Shown here piece by piece: positions 25,578 to 37,969 of a stretch of 64,000 nucleotides of DNA (within the stretch, counting starts at the first letter, position 1; every line of letters starts with the position of its first letter). The position numbers and the translations under genes are program-made. The notes beneath the pieces were generated by a model, which was not told the origin of the DNA, made no database searches, and saw only the letters and a list, made by a program, of their open reading frames with translations. The stretch is from assembly GCA_022592435.1 (NCBI GenBank), contig JABYQS010000021.1:1-64000 (forward strand). Direction: 5' to 3'. This DNA is from Cerioporus squamosus. Lineage: Eukaryota; Basidiomycota; Agaricomycetes; Polyporales; Polyporaceae.

Positions 25578-26112
25578 AGGACTACATCGTGTCTATGAGC
25601 GGTTGATGCTTGGAGGTCCTTCCATGCCGCTGTAATATGTATCATACCGTCGTGGTCTGCATACCGCCTACATTGAGAATCTGGGAAGCCGAGAACGAGC
25701 TCTGATTGCCCGCCGAGACAGGCGGAGATTTTGCGGGGAGAATACAGCGGGCGCTTGGGGACTTTGTAGACCGCATGGGCGCCTGTCGGTAGAAGGACAC
25801 TCTTACCCTCAAACCTGATGCACCCCGGCTCGTCCCCCATACAATCTTCCTCTTGCTCGTCGCTTTCAGCCGTCCGAGTACTCGTCTGACCGATTGGTTA
25901 TGTCTACTGGTGCGTATGCATTGTCGTATTGACCGGAGGGTGACCGAGGACTCGCGAAGCGAGCCGTGCCCTCCTGCTCGTTCTCCACGCTGAGGCTGCG
26001 CATTCTTTTCATTTGCGACCCCACAGAAACCCCCATCCTGCCTCCAGAAGCACCCCCGCAGACGACATACAACCACCGCCAGGGCTCCTCCTCGGGATCG
26101 CCGATTCCAGGC
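25578..26112. promoter_or_regulatory. Intergenic region and presumed 5' leader of the R3H gene
   Basis: 535 bases between two same-strand genes. A ttccag just before the ATG at 26113 could be the acceptor of a 5' UTR intron. No other element is recognised. Confidence 0.45.
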
Positions 26113-29079
26113 ATGGCGACAGCGTCTGGCGACGCAGCCACAGCAAGCACCAGCATGAGCGCGCCGGACATCCACAGCGAGCGGTCGCTCTCCGCAAGCC
26201 CTATCGCCGCATCGCCGTCATACAACCCTTCATCGTCGAGCTCTTCGCTCAACACGAAGCTGGAGGCATCGCCGGGCGCCCCACTCGCGACGGAGGCGAG
26301 TCCGACGGCGAGCATGCTCGCGGACGCCGAGCCCGATGCGCAGATCCTGGAGGCCCTCAGGAGCAAGGACAGGATATATGTGCTGAAGCTGGGCGAGCTG
26401 ATGGAGGCGCTGATCAAGGAACGCAGGTGCGTCTCGGTCGTATTGGCTTCCTTCTTTCCCCCAGTTCTGCGTTCTCCCTCGCGTCACACGACGATCCACT
26501 GCTGTTCCCCGAGAATCCGTGGCTTCGTGTGTGGGCGTGCTTCGCTCTTTCTCTTTGTGGCGCTGATGTGATCTCGGAATGTGGTGCTGACGGTGTCGTC
26601 GTCGATACAGGCCGAGGATTGACCTCACACCTTCCACGTCTTACCAACGGTTACTGGTCCATCGATGTTCGGCGTACTACAAGCTCTCCCCGGAGACCGA
26701 CCAGGTCACGAAGACCATCCTCGTGTACTGCCGGTCGGAGAGTCGAATGTGTGTGAACCTGTTACCGTCGTCATTGCCTGTCACTCACGCATAGCTCGCC
26801 GCAGTCCCGCCCGACGCATATGCGAACTCGTCCCTGCGGAACAAGCTGCACAGCCTGCCTTCCAGATTATGCGCAGAGACCGCCCTTTGCGCGGGCGACA
26901 GCACTCCCAGCCAGGGTCAACGGCAGGCGAGGACGCGGACACGTCCGACGTCGACGCGTCAGAGGCCGGCAGCGTCGGTGGCCTCAGCAGTGCGGCGTCC
27001 ACCGGCGCTAGACGGTACAAAACTATAGAGGAGCGCGAGGCCGAGTACAATGAGGCGCGCTCGCGGATTTTCATGGGCTTCGAGGAGAAGAAAGACAAGG
27101 AGAAGGACATGAGCGCCAATTCGTCGACGTTCAGCCTTGTTTCGGGGTCTGGCTCCACAAGCGGCGGGCGCGGGAGCAGTATCGGCGACTTGGACGACTC
27201 AGCGAGCTCTGCACCGACTGAGAGCGAATGGTCGGGGCCAGTTAACCGAGACAAGAGGGACGGACGGAGAGGCGCTGGCTCGACAGCATCCTCGGTGAGA
27301 TCTCTCAGATCTTCGGGTGCTTCGTACAACGCGAACGGCTCTGGGAGCTCTCGCAATTCACGAGCGACGTCGCCTTCATTCACCTATCCCACGCTGTACG
27401 AGCCTGCCAGCGGGCCGTCCTATGAACAAGGACAGTATGGCGCCCAGGCTCCGCCTCCTCCGGGATACATCGCCCACTATGTCTATCCTTCGTACAATCC
27501 CCCGCCCGGTCAGCCTTACATGGCGCCATACTACTACCCCCCTTACCATTACCCTCCGCCACCTCCTCAGCACTCCGATCCAGCCACTCCAGGCGGTACC
27601 GAGACGATGTACTCACCACCTCAGAGTGCACCTCAGCAACCCCCGTACGGTCAACCTTATATGTGGACCAATTCGCCGTCGCCTGGCCAGCCATCCCTTC
27701 CTCCGCCGCATCAACAACACCCACCGCAGCAGGGCATGCCTCCTCCCCGTTCGGACGGTCATACGCCGGCCCATCCCATGCCACCACCCATGCAAAATGT
27801 CCCTCCGTACCCGCCCTACGCGCCCGGACCCGCGCCGTACGGTTACAGTATGCCTGGATATTACCAGCAGCCGTACCAGCCCGGTGCTCCGATGGGGCCT
27901 CCACCGCCACCGCCTCCATCCTCGATGCCCGGGCAGATGTACCATCCCGGCTCTGTGCCTGACCCCAATGCCAGCAATAGCAACGGTATGGACGGCTATA
28001 ACATCAGCAGGACGTCCTCGCGGAACAGCAACGGCCATGGGAGCCTGAATGGCAAGCGGGGTGGACCTCGAACGCGGGGTTCGTGGACTTATACCCCTGG
28101 CGTCAGCGCAGGCGGGTTCACGTACGCTCCCAATGGTGCAACCAATGGAAATGGAGCCAGCGATGCGTACGGACCCCGCTTGAGCACGAACATGAGACGA
28201 ACATCTGGCACATCGAGCGGCGGTAGTGCTGGTGCAAGGACACCTGCAGATGAGACGTCGTCTACGGCGGTAAGTCATGTTCCCATTTCTGTGAGTGTCC
28301 TCCGTTTGGACGTGTGTTGATGTGCCTTCCGCCCCCTCCGCGTATCCGCGTTCACATAGTCATCCTCTACAACCTCTTCGTCTTCGCGACGTACATTCAC
28401 GTCTACCTCCACGTCGTCGAAGCATCCTCTCCCCGCTCGGCCAGACTGGGCCGTGGGCCTCAAGCCCCAACATTCACGCCACCACGATCATCACAATGCC
28501 GCGAACAGAGCCTTGTCGCCAGCGCGGATGGGTGGCGGACCATCGCATCTGCCGCCACAAGGCCAACCTGTCCTGCAGCCAAACGACTTCCCGCCGCTCT
28601 CGTCGGCTGCTCAGACACGGCCCCCAGCCGTCGGCGGCGCCTGGACGAACGCTTCCCTGTCGCGCGTTATGGCTCCAACTTCGCAGGGAGCTGCGAACGC
28701 GCAAGGCACCGCACTTGTCCATTATCCTACATCACAACAGTCGAGTCCGCAGGTGCCGACGGCCGCCACTCCGGCTGCAATTGGCAGGTTGGACGAACAG
28801 GATCCTGCGTACGAACGGCCGCCGCCGAAGAACGCGGAGCTGTTCAACCCGAAAGCTGGACGGAACGGAGCCAGCGCTGGAGCCTTGAACGGACGCAGTC
28901 GAGCGAACACAGGAACGAGTCTGGCTGGCCTGGTTGACGGGATGGGCTCGTTGGATCTCGCTGGTGCCGAGGGTGCCACCGGCGAGAGTCTGTTGACTGC
29001 CACGCCGTCGCTCGGCCATACCTCCACGCAGCCCGTGATAATGGTCGCGGCAGGAGAGACTGCCGCTGCCCCGTCATAG
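26113..29079 (+). CDS. R3H and SUZ domain RNA-binding protein
   Basis: Four exons: 26113-26426, 26611-26748, 26805-28269, 28360-29079, giving 878 aa. A Ser/Ala-rich N-terminus leads to the R3H domain (RSKDRIYVLKLGELMEAL, then RRPRIDLTPSTSYQRLLVHR and KTILVYCRSESRI), which binds single-stranded RNA or DNA. The SUZ segment follows (PAFQIMRR and later TIEEREAEYNEARSRIF). Next comes a long Pro/Tyr/Gln-rich low-complexity region and a conserved-looking LPARPDWAVGL near the C-terminus. The plan resembles animal R3HDM1/2 and Drosophila encore, linked to mRNA regulation and granules. Intron 1 is unusually long (184 bases). Intron 2's acceptor at 26804 was chosen because the earlier AG at 26794 gives the wrong frame. 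Confidence 0.87.
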
Positions 29080-29815
29080 CTGCTTTGCGCTGACGGGGTT
29101 CCGAATCTCGGACCTGTGAGTCGTGACCATCTTACCGGTCACAGTCGACATCCCCCGTCTCCTCATCATGTCTCTCCCTGCGCTGTCCTCCCTGAGGTGC
29201 TCTCGTGTTAGTCGGTTGTGCCGTGTTAGACCTGATGTGTATCCATTTCCCCTCGTCGTTTGGGTGGTTGCTGTACGTGTGGTATGTGGTATACTACGTT
29301 ATACGCTACATATACGCTCACTGCCTTGCTGTGCATTCTCTGTCCGCTCTCTCTCTCTCTGTACGGTGTTGTATTGTCGTATATCTTGAAATTTAAGGTA
29401 CTAGACTCCAGTGTCTGGCTTAATGGGTTTGCGCACTGCGTATATTATGCTCCTACGTACAACGGCGCAGTCGTGTCCGGCGCGTTCGTTGGTCTGTACT
29501 ACTCGAATTTACTCGGAATCGATTCCAGATGAATGACGGACAAGGGAGGGAGGCGATGGAGAGATGGAGAGATGGAGAGGCAGGTGATACATAATAGATA
29601 GGGATACACTGTAGTTCAAGACTGAGTATGTGGTCAATGGGGGCGTAGCTGTGAATACTGGATGGGCTAAGATAACTATCTACGCTCTCCAGCCCAGCCA
29701 GAGAACGTGCCAATGTGGGATGATACTGTAATGTCTAGCAAAAAAGGAGCGTATCGTGAGTTCGTTTGAGGGACAGTTCGGACACATGTTCAATAGACCG
29801 AGAGAGGGGGATAGC
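29080..29815. other. Convergent intergenic region with a short GATGGAGA microsatellite
   Basis: About 735 bases between the R3H stop and the stop of the next minus-strand gene. It includes a pyrimidine-rich stretch near 29340 and three copies of gatggaga near 29555-29580. No gene seen. Confidence 0.55.
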
Positions 29816-31712
29816 TTATTTGGACCAATGCTTGAACAGGCCCTTCAGGGACTTCAGCCGCGGGCGTGCCGCCGGACGGGGAGAGTTCGGCTCCGAGTGC
29901 GAACCACTGGGACCGGAGGGCGCCGTCATCGGCCGCGTGTGCTCGTGCTCGAACCTGCCCCGGAGGACGTGGATCGCGCTGGGAGGCACACGAGGCATGG
30001 CTGGGAGTGGCTCCGAGTGGCGGTTAAAATCGTCTGCATCCACGTGCCCGTGCTCGGTCGCGTTCGCGGAGGTGGTCGGAGTGAGGCTTGGCCCCGCATG
30101 GGCAGAGGTGGAAACGCCAGCGGCGTCGTTTGCATGTTGTTGCTGCTGCTGCGGGAGCATGGAAGAAGGAGGTGTGGGTTGCCGAGCACGGGGTAGGTGA
30201 GGCGTTCGAGGCGTGTGAGGAGTCGTGTGAGGAGCGGTCTGAGGGCGGCGACTGGACGACCGCTTTCTTGGCGGGCCGAGTAGCAGCGCAGTCGCCAGGG
30301 CGAGCTCAGCCTGCTCATGCGTGGCAAGAATGAGAGGGGCGGGTCGGGGACGGCGGGGACGACGGTTGCTTGGAACCTCCTCGCGCGCATGGGAAGGGCG
30401 GCTGTGATAGCCCGTCCCCGCACGCGCATTGCGGGAAGTGGAAGACCCGACCAAAAACTCAGGTGCACCCTGGCCACGAAAGCATTGGAAGTCAGCTTCA
30501 ACCGCACCGTCCAGCCCGGGAAGGACTCACGACCGGTTCGTAGATGTACGAGCTCTCCGGTACGCTGGGCCTGGCACAGAAAGCTTCTGTCCGGCTCGCA
30601 GCATCCTGCCACTTAGAGAGATGACATCAGGATCTGAAACTGCACGGGCAGGGTTGCGGAGGCGAAATACGAACCTGTTTAGGCACGACGCCGTCCGCTT
30701 CCTCGTCAATGGCCTTCCACTTGCCCTTCTCGGAAGCGCCCCAAGCTCCGTACTCGTCGACCCAGTGCTCTTCCTCCGCATCGGAGTCCTCTTCCTTCCA
30801 TGAGACGCTCTCAACGTCCGCCTTCCGCGCAAGAAGCCGGTCTTTAGAACCAGGTACGGAGTTAAGCTGGCCCACGGAAGGTGAGCTCTCCATGGACGCG
30901 TCCGTCACCACGATGCGAGGCCCAACTGGGCTAGTTGCCGAGTCTGAACGCCGGGAGGTCATGGTGGCAACAACCCCGAAGGCGCCACCAGTGGGGACTT
31001 GTCGATATGCTCGTTGCATGGGTGTGCCGGGAACGGAGACGCTGATTTTGACGGGGGAGGGATCGCGATCGCGCCGTGCGCCTGAGATGCTTGCCGACGC
31101 CGTAGAGACACTCATCTGTTTAAGCGACGCTGCAAGCTGCTCGAGCTCCCGAATAGTGTCCTCCGTGTCTTGGGAAACGGGCCTCGCGGTGGGCACGCGA
31201 GATGGCGTCACAGGCGCGAACAATTCGAGCGTAGTTGACGTGTCCTCGGGCGGGGTAGGAGGGCCGCTGGGAAAAGGGATGGGCGGGAGAGCCTTGTTGG
31301 GTGGAGGAGGGCGCGATACGGACGCAAGGTGCGGATGATGACTGAGGATTGCCCAAGGTGAGGTTGCTCCTCGGGGCAGCGGGACAGCGTAACTGGTGGC
31401 AGTGGAGGATCGAATGTGCGGGAGGTATGGCTGGACTGAGGAGACTAAGATGCTGCCTGCCGTCGACTCACATCGGATGTCTTCCGCAGCAGGCCTAGAC
31501 AGTGCTGGAGGTGTGGATGGTTGAGACGTCGAGAGATGGGACATCGACGCTGCGCTCCGGACCTGATAGACGGGGGTCCGAACCGTCCGATGAAGAAACA
31601 ACGGAGTCGCACTTTGACCGCGCCGAAGGACGATGGTGGACGCAGTTGCGCCGTCGGGGACGCTCGCCTGTGCGGAAGGCGCGTATGTCATGGTAGTGGT
31701 GGTAGTGGTCAT
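29816..31712 (-). CDS. Unrecognised Ser/Pro-rich fungal protein
   Basis: Three exons: 31712-30675, 30611-30531, 30469-29816, giving 590 aa. The frame is open above 31712 only to a TTG at 31766, so the first ATG at 31712 is used; another lies at 31691. No domain is recognised. The N-terminal two thirds are Ser/Thr/Pro-rich. A short predicted helix (ELEQLAASLKQM) lies near residue 195. An acidic Trp-containing block (EEEHWVDEYGAWGASEKGKW) near 330 is the most conserved-looking part. A poly-Gln run and a basic C-terminus (LKSLKGLFKHWSK) end the protein. It is probably an intrinsically disordered regulatory or scaffold protein. Confidence 0.72.
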
Positions 31713-32342
31713 GGTGAAGGGAGAAGGACCGGCGGCAGAGATGATGAGAGAGACGGGCAGTGACAAAGTTGGCGAGGGACCGAGAGCCCTCTAAGAAGCA
31801 GAGCCGGAGGCCAGTCTGGGAGTGGAGCGGTGCCTTCCGGAGAAGAGTGCCTGCCCCGGTAGCGTATGCTGAGAAGTCGGACATTGACACGCCGCAGACG
31901 TGTATCACAGACTTCACGCCGAGCGCGTGGCTGTCGGTAACGGGTGGTCTGGCTTCAATGTAGCCGTATGTTCGATGGCTGCCCGCCAGGGCGAGCGAAC
32001 AGGAACGGGCGAGGCGCAGGATTGAGGATGCCGGCCATTAGCGTACGCGATCTGAGTCCTAGGTATCGCTTGAGGTAAAGGAACCGACTTCGGTTGTGCA
32101 TACAAATGTCTTTTCGCAGCGGATGGCCGGATTTGCAGCGCGAGTTCTCTCCGGCTCGTGATGGGAACTATCACAGCATGCATCATCAGAGAATGCACCC
32201 AGTGACAGGGAAGAAAGATGGGGCATGTCTATGGCATGATACAGGGGGTGGAGTATGCGTTGTGCACGGACCAGGAGGAGTTCGTCACTGCCCACGTCAA
32301 CCGTGGAGGGCGATGTCTTTGTGGCAACGGTCAGGATGATCG
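31713..32342. other. Intergenic region
   Basis: About 630 bases between two minus-strand genes. It should hold the promoter of the Ser/Pro-rich gene and the 3' flank of the DUF202-like gene. Nothing else is recognised. Confidence 0.5.
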
Positions 32343-32803
32343 TCAAATGTTCTCCTTTGAGATGAGCATCAGGCATATGGCGAACACGATGATTCCAAGG
32401 ATGCTCAGAATCGCGAGATGAGTCCTATGAGCATGAATGGATACCAACCACATGAGATGAATGAACTGGAAGCGCAGATGGTCACTGGGAAGACTCACTG
32501 GCTGGCCCTAAGAAAGCCCCTCTGGGCTTTCATGTCTGCGTATCCCTGCCAGTACTCCCATACTCCTGCAGCAACGGTGACCAGGGCAGCACCGACCTCT
32601 ATCACAGCGATGGCGAGACCCATTGTCGATCGTGGGGTATGTGCGGATCCGGGTTCGGAAGGAGTGGGGAGACGAGCATCTAACAGCAACGACGCAGACA
32701 GCAGCGATAGAAGTACCGCAAGACGTATATGCGAGAGCAAGTTCCGTTCGAGCATGGCATAATCCCTGCCCTCACTCACTCTGATTTCTTGGAGAACAGG
32801 CAT
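32343..32803 (-). CDS. Small three-TM protein, DUF202-like
   Basis: Two exons, 32803-32499 and 32424-32343, giving 128 aa. Three hydrophobic segments are visible: RLAVLLSLLSASLLL, LAIAVIEVGAALVTVAAGV, and in exon 2 HLAILSILGIIVFAICLMLI. The motif RDYAMLERNLLSHIR before TM1 and WEYWQGYADMKAQRGFLRAS between TM2 and TM3 fit the DUF202/YidH-type fold found in small fungal membrane proteins and in Vtc polyphosphate-polymerase tails. The acceptor at 32425 was preferred over one nearer the donor because it restores the third membrane helix and a proper stop. Function unknown; a vacuolar or plasma membrane role is possible. Confidence 0.75.
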
Positions 32804-33442
32804 GGCGAGAGGGAACGACTACAACTACGTGTAGATAAGTAACTGCACGCTCAGAGACTCGGAGTTGCAATAATTGGTGATGCGCCCTACCAGCCCAAAC
32901 GGGAAGCTGAAGCGCCGGCGCCGTTGCTCCCGAACGTCCATGGCATTAAGTTGGCTCAGCGGCCTCTGGTCATTTGCCTCTCCTTTCCAGAGTACAATAT
33001 GCGTCAAGGTGAGGCATAACGCTACTATATGCTTGCATATGCTTAGCCGAGGCTCTTCGGTCACCCGCAAGCTCAGAGAGTGACTCCAAGCCTTGCCACG
33101 GTCGTTACTTGAGTAGCAGCGCCAGTGCCAGTGGTAGGACGGCCCTGTGAAAGTAATGTGAGTACCCATTTGGATTGAGAAAGCTCGAACTCAATGAAGT
33201 GCGTAGTGGTGTGGGTACGCCCATGTGCAAATGAGTGCAAGATGGCGGGGATACATAAGTTGGGAGATTCGAGATGCTAGTCTCAGACGCCGGCTGCTGC
33301 GGTAGTTGGCCTCGGGTAGGTATGTAGGCCATGGCACGTTCTCTCCCTGGTAGCCAAACAACTGACCATGGCGGCTCTGCTTTGACTCTTATACATAGGC
33401 AGGGGATTGCGTACCTTCCCTCCTCCCACACCCCAGCTGGTC
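32804..33442. promoter_or_regulatory. Divergent region between the DUF202-like gene and BTB gene A
   Basis: 640 bases between divergent start codons. No gene is recognised; presumably both promoters. Confidence 0.45.
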
Positions 33443-35176
33443 ATGGACGCTTTTCTACAAGACGGTGTTCTCGTCGACTCGCATCCGGAGGACCTCACCA
33501 TGCCTCTCACAGCCAGCAGTGCGCCCAGTCCTTTCAACAAGCTGAACGCTGACGTGGTCCTCCATAGCCTCGACGGCGTGGCACATACTGATCGAAGCAT
33601 CTCCCTGGTTCGAGACGCAACTGTCCCTTCCCACCTCATCACCGGCGCATCTCGTCTTCGATGCATCCAGCGCCACACTAGAGACTCTCCTTCGCATTTG
33701 CTATCCCATCCCCAAGCCCAAGTCCGATCACTCCGTGGCGGACATCGAGACCGCTCTCAGAGCAGCGGTGAAGTACCAGCTCGAGCTTCCGATCGCGGTC
33801 CTCGAGGACGAGCTGGTCGACTTCGCACATCGTGGCTCGGCTCTTGAAGTGTGGGCACTCGCCTGCCGGATGAAGCGGGAGGCCCTCGCTCGCCGCGCGG
33901 TAGAATGCACCTTCGGCGATGACAAGTTCGACGCCGGTCGGATTGGCAACATGCAGGGTGTCAGTGCTGGCGACTACTTCCGCTTCCGGGAGTATCGTCG
34001 TCTGCGCGGGCAGGTTGCTTCACAATTCGAGCTCTGCAGGTCCCCTCTCGCTCTTCCGAACTCGGAAGTGCACCATGAACCTGGCCCCTCTCCCCCTGAG
34101 TCCTTGAGGAGTGATGCGGACGACCTCGAGGCGTACGAGGAAGTTGCTCGTTTCGTACCCACCATCCCCGACCCCGATCTTATTTGCATCGCTTCGGATG
34201 CAGGGCACCTCTCAGTTCATCGCATTTTTCTTGCAGAAGCTTCCCCCATCATCTCCAGACAACTTGCTCAACATGGCATCCCTGTCTCATTGGTCAGCCG
34301 AAATTCTGGGAAGAAGAAAGTCATGAAAGTCTCGTGAGTTCATTGCCAATGCGTGTCTGCTTGATCTGTCTACTGATGGATCCTCAGTGCTTTCAAACCG
34401 CCCACAATCTCCGTAGACGAAGACAGCACCATTTTGGCCACGCTGTTCCAGCTTTGCTATCCTGGCGATCACACACTTCCTACTACCCCGTCTGCATGCT
34501 TGGCTGCGCTTGCTGCAGCAGGTCGACTCGGAATGCCACGCATCGTCGCGGAGCTCAGTGCGCACTGGCGGACGCTCGCCAAACAAGATCCGCTGCGAGC
34601 GTACTTTGCGGCCGCTCGTATTGGCCAGAACGCCTGCGCGGAGGAGGCAGCCAAGTACATCGTACAAACGCGGCTTGACGGACACTACATCTGGGAGATG
34701 GAGACCACTCCCGCCATTTCATACCACCTCCTGACGACGTACTACGACCGGTGCCGTGCCGCAGCAAAGGCCCTGCTCCGTGGTGCATGCATCAGCCCGA
34801 CAGCTCCTTCGTCGTCTCTTCGTGAACCCTCCGCCGTTTCTGACGTACCATCAGAAGCTGTAGCGTCCACTGAAGTGAAACGGAGCGCGGACAGCGAGGT
34901 TTGGCTGCAGGAATATCTCGACGGGTTGTGCACGACGGTCGACGAGCACCCGGGACAGATCCCACCAGGCGCTCCTGAGGCCCTCTTCAAGCAGGCTTCT
35001 GTCTCCGGCCAGATGTGTCGCTCGTGCGAAGGATTCGTGCTGCGATTGTCCAGTGTGGCTCAAGCTCTTCGGAGCGTTCCCTCCGCTGTCGACAAGGTGA
35101 GCCGCCGCACGATTTGCACGGACAATGATCGACCGCGGCTTACGATGCGGTACAGGTCGAGTTTAAGTGGACGTAA
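33443..35176 (+). pseudogene. Two-BTB-domain protein A, frameshifted
   Basis: The gene starts at 33443 and reads PFNKLNADVVLHSLDGV, the first strand of a BTB-like domain. At about 33580 the frame is lost. The rest (EASPWFETQLSLP, then TLETLLRICYPIP) continues in another frame. Compared with the two paralogues here, about 17 bases that should encode DFxVHxH are missing. Later parts are well kept: the second BTB-like half begins DLICIASDAGHLSVHR. An intron lies at 34334-34387 and another at 35097-35155, and the tail ends VEFKWT. The deletion is not a multiple of three and no intron of credible size bridges it, so the gene looks inactivated, unless this is an assembly error. BTB proteins usually dimerise and recruit cullin-3. 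Confidence 0.75.
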
Positions 35177-35669
35177 CAGCATCCAGATCCCAGACATCTA
35201 TGGTTACATGCGGAGCCGCTGTCGAGTATGCACGGGGAATACAGCTGCGGCCTTGAGACAGTGCATCGTCGTATGAAGCGGCTAAGTGCTCGATAGGAGA
35301 TGCTCGGGCTCGGTCAAGGCTCGGTAGCACAAACGTAGCGTCCTCGCGAACGCCTATTGTTTCAAGAATATGTCTAACATACATTCAGATCTCATTTCAC
35401 CAAGAATGAATGGGTACTCTGGAGACGCAACGACACTGGACAGAGCAAAGTACTAGTACAACAAGATGAGTAACACTACATAACGCGCAGATCGCCAGCA
35501 TTTCATTCGGCATAGGCCTTGAACATAAGTCAATGATTGAGACACTGCAAGTTCTGGTGATCGCCTCCGCAAACCCACCGCAAACAGAACAACGTTAACA
35601 AGACGTCGCTGTACTTGCCCGTCAGCGGTCGCGATTGTGGGTGCAAGATGGACGTACCACACACATATC
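35177..35669. other. Convergent intergenic region
   Basis: About 490 bases between BTB gene A and the F-box gene. It includes the perfect 10-base palindrome GTACTAGTAC at 35450-35459. No gene seen. Confidence 0.5.
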
Positions 35670-37361
35670 CTAAGACCATGGGATCATAGCGTAGGCGTCC
35701 TCGCTGCTCATGCCATCGAAGATGTTGGGTTCCGATAACGCGTACGCCATCTCCTCGTCGTAACCGTCGTATAGAGGTACCCTGTCCTCGCATGATTGCT
35801 CAGGATAGTCTTCCTCATCGTCAAAGTTCTCGTGCCCGTCCCATACGACTCTGGTGACAAACTTCCGCAGCGTCTTCACGAAACCCCTATCAGCGTTTGT
35901 GCAGTCGTACAGCTCCAGCTGGGTAATCGGAACGCCATGATCCCGACGGTACCGGAGAGTGTCGAGCAGCTGGTCGTATCCCCTGCCTCGTGCTCCTCAT
36001 GTATGCATCCAAACCGGAAGCGCGGCAGCTTAAGAACGCTCAGATTTGGGAGGGGGAGGTTGGTCGTCCTGGGCCTGCCCGAGAGGGTGAGGAGATCCAG
36101 GATCTCGGCATCACGCAGGGTCAGCTCCCGCAGCTGGGGTAAATGACGTACAAACTCCTCCCAAGAGTCAGGATCCATGTGCTCGACTCTGGCGCGCTGG
36201 ACCTGCGAGAAAGCGGGTCCATCCAGGATCTCCCGGATGATAGGAGCACACTTCAACTCGCTCAAGGTGACCTCCAAGTCGCTGGGAAGGATGGAGTCAG
36301 GTTCGACTGCTGAGCGCCATCTGCAGATGCGCATACGACCCATGAAGTGAGCAGGGATGAGGACACCGATGATTGGGTTCCAGGCAATGCGCATGGACAA
36401 CTCCTCAATGGCGTCCATAAGCTGTGAAATCTCGCCATTACGCTCGGTATGGGCTGTGAGCACCAGGCGGGCTTCAGATGGGAATGAGATGTGGTGGAGC
36501 AGCCATGCACACTCCTTGGACCTTGACCCCGGCTTTGAGCGCCAGGAGCCGAAGTCGTGGAAGGCTGATAGCGGGGATGACGTGCTGGGCAGCAGTGTCG
36601 CCCTCGAGGACGCGAGGTACGGTCTCGGAGAGCTCCAGGAACTCTAGGCCGCTCATGTTGCCGAGCGCATTCAGCAACTCCTCCGCTGAGCCCGCGCTGT
36701 GAGCCGATCCTGCATAGGTGCAGAAGGCGAGAGTGGTGAGGGTTCGGGAAAGAAGAGAGCTATCCCAACTGAAAGGGAAGTTCCGTACGGCCAAGCGCCT
36801 CAGATGCCTCGGAGCCTGGGAGAAGAGTGTAGGATGTTTGGGAAGTGGACCGTGCTGACGGACCGTGTGGATTAGATTGTCTGAAGCCACAAGGGCTAAA
36901 TCCTCCAATTGATCGACCGGGCTCCCAGTGGTCCAAGTCGACAAGTAGTCCTCGATGCCGAGGGCGGGACCGGTCAAATGAAGCTGGCGCAGGCGAGAGG
37001 AGTTTGCCTTGATGAGGCTGAACTCAAGACGAGCTTCAGAGGCAGGAAGGGGAGTACTGTCGAGCCCTGCCGCGACCCACATCGGTGCCTGTCCTGACCG
37101 AGCGAAGAGCTCCTCCGGCCCCGCCTTGCATGGGAAGACCATCCGGCACCACAACCTTGGCGTGCCGAGCGCGACGCGTCGCCATTCTCGACATACTTGC
37201 GAGAGCGCGATGTACCCGTACACGCGAGAAGGAGGGCGTTTTATGGAGGGGACGGGGACGGTGAATGACGAGGAAAGGGGTACATCGTGGTATCCGTCAA
37301 CGGCGACCTCCAGGAAGATTTCCGACAGCACGTCGGCGGGGAGTTTCGATATATGGGTCAT
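35670..37361 (-). pseudogene. F-box protein with LRR-like tail, disrupted by two frameshifts
   Basis: ATG at 37361 opens an F-box (ISKLPADVLSEIFLEVA, then GYIALSQVCREWRRVALGTPRLW), the Skp1-binding module of SCF ubiquitin ligases. Leucine-rich, LRR-like segments follow in frame until about 36530, where the frame is lost. It continues as CAWLLHHISFPSEARLVLTAH in another frame. The frame is lost again near 35985 and resumes as YDQLLDTLRYRRDHG to a stop at 35670. Both breaks fall in runs of four G (minus strand): the first is explained by one extra G, the second by one missing G. With both runs adjusted the protein would be close to 560 aa. This is either a young pseudogene or homopolymer error in the assembly. 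Confidence 0.75.
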
Positions 37362-37969
37362 GCAGGTGAAGCAGCGGGCGATGTTTTGAAGAACTCAGGG
37401 TCTTCAGGCGTTAGGTGTAAGTGTTATGAACTTATAAGTAGGTAACGAACGGAAGGAAGAGGGGTCGGAAATAGCCGCCGCAGAACCCCCGGCGACACGG
37501 AGGCAAGTAGACCATCAGTTCCGAAGTTCTATTACAGGGCTACAGTTCAACGTTCAGACGCCATAGCACATGTCGCAGAAGCAAGTACGCCACTACCAGC
37601 GCTGTACACGCTAACTACGACTAAGGACTTACGATCAATGATCCCGCCCGAACCCCGGGCCATCAGTTTACTGTAAGAATGCACTACTAGTAGGGTGGAG
37701 ACCCACTTAGTACTGCACGATAACTTGACGCATCAGACGCATCCACCTGATCCACCGCTGATTCCGTGGCTTTGAGGGCGAATCCGGCAACTCCGCCTCA
37801 ACCAGGACAGGACAACGTATGGTTGTGCAACCCCGCGAGGACGGAGCTGTAACGAGGGAACACCGCGGACTGGTGTATCTGGTGTCTTCCAGGTGCGTGC
37901 ATGAGGCTCGTGCATGAGCTCTCGATCCAAGATGGTGGCAATGCGGACTCTGCGTCTTGCTGGTCGTCG
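37362..37969. other. Intergenic region upstream of the F-box gene
   Basis: About 600 bases. A CTTATAAG TATA-like element lies near 37430-37437, about 70 bases upstream of the F-box start. Otherwise nothing is recognised. Confidence 0.45.

Noticed and set aside
27380..28278. Long minus-strand ORFs opposite the R3H gene
   Set aside because: They are antisense to a Pro/Tyr/Gln-rich coding exon and disappear outside it.
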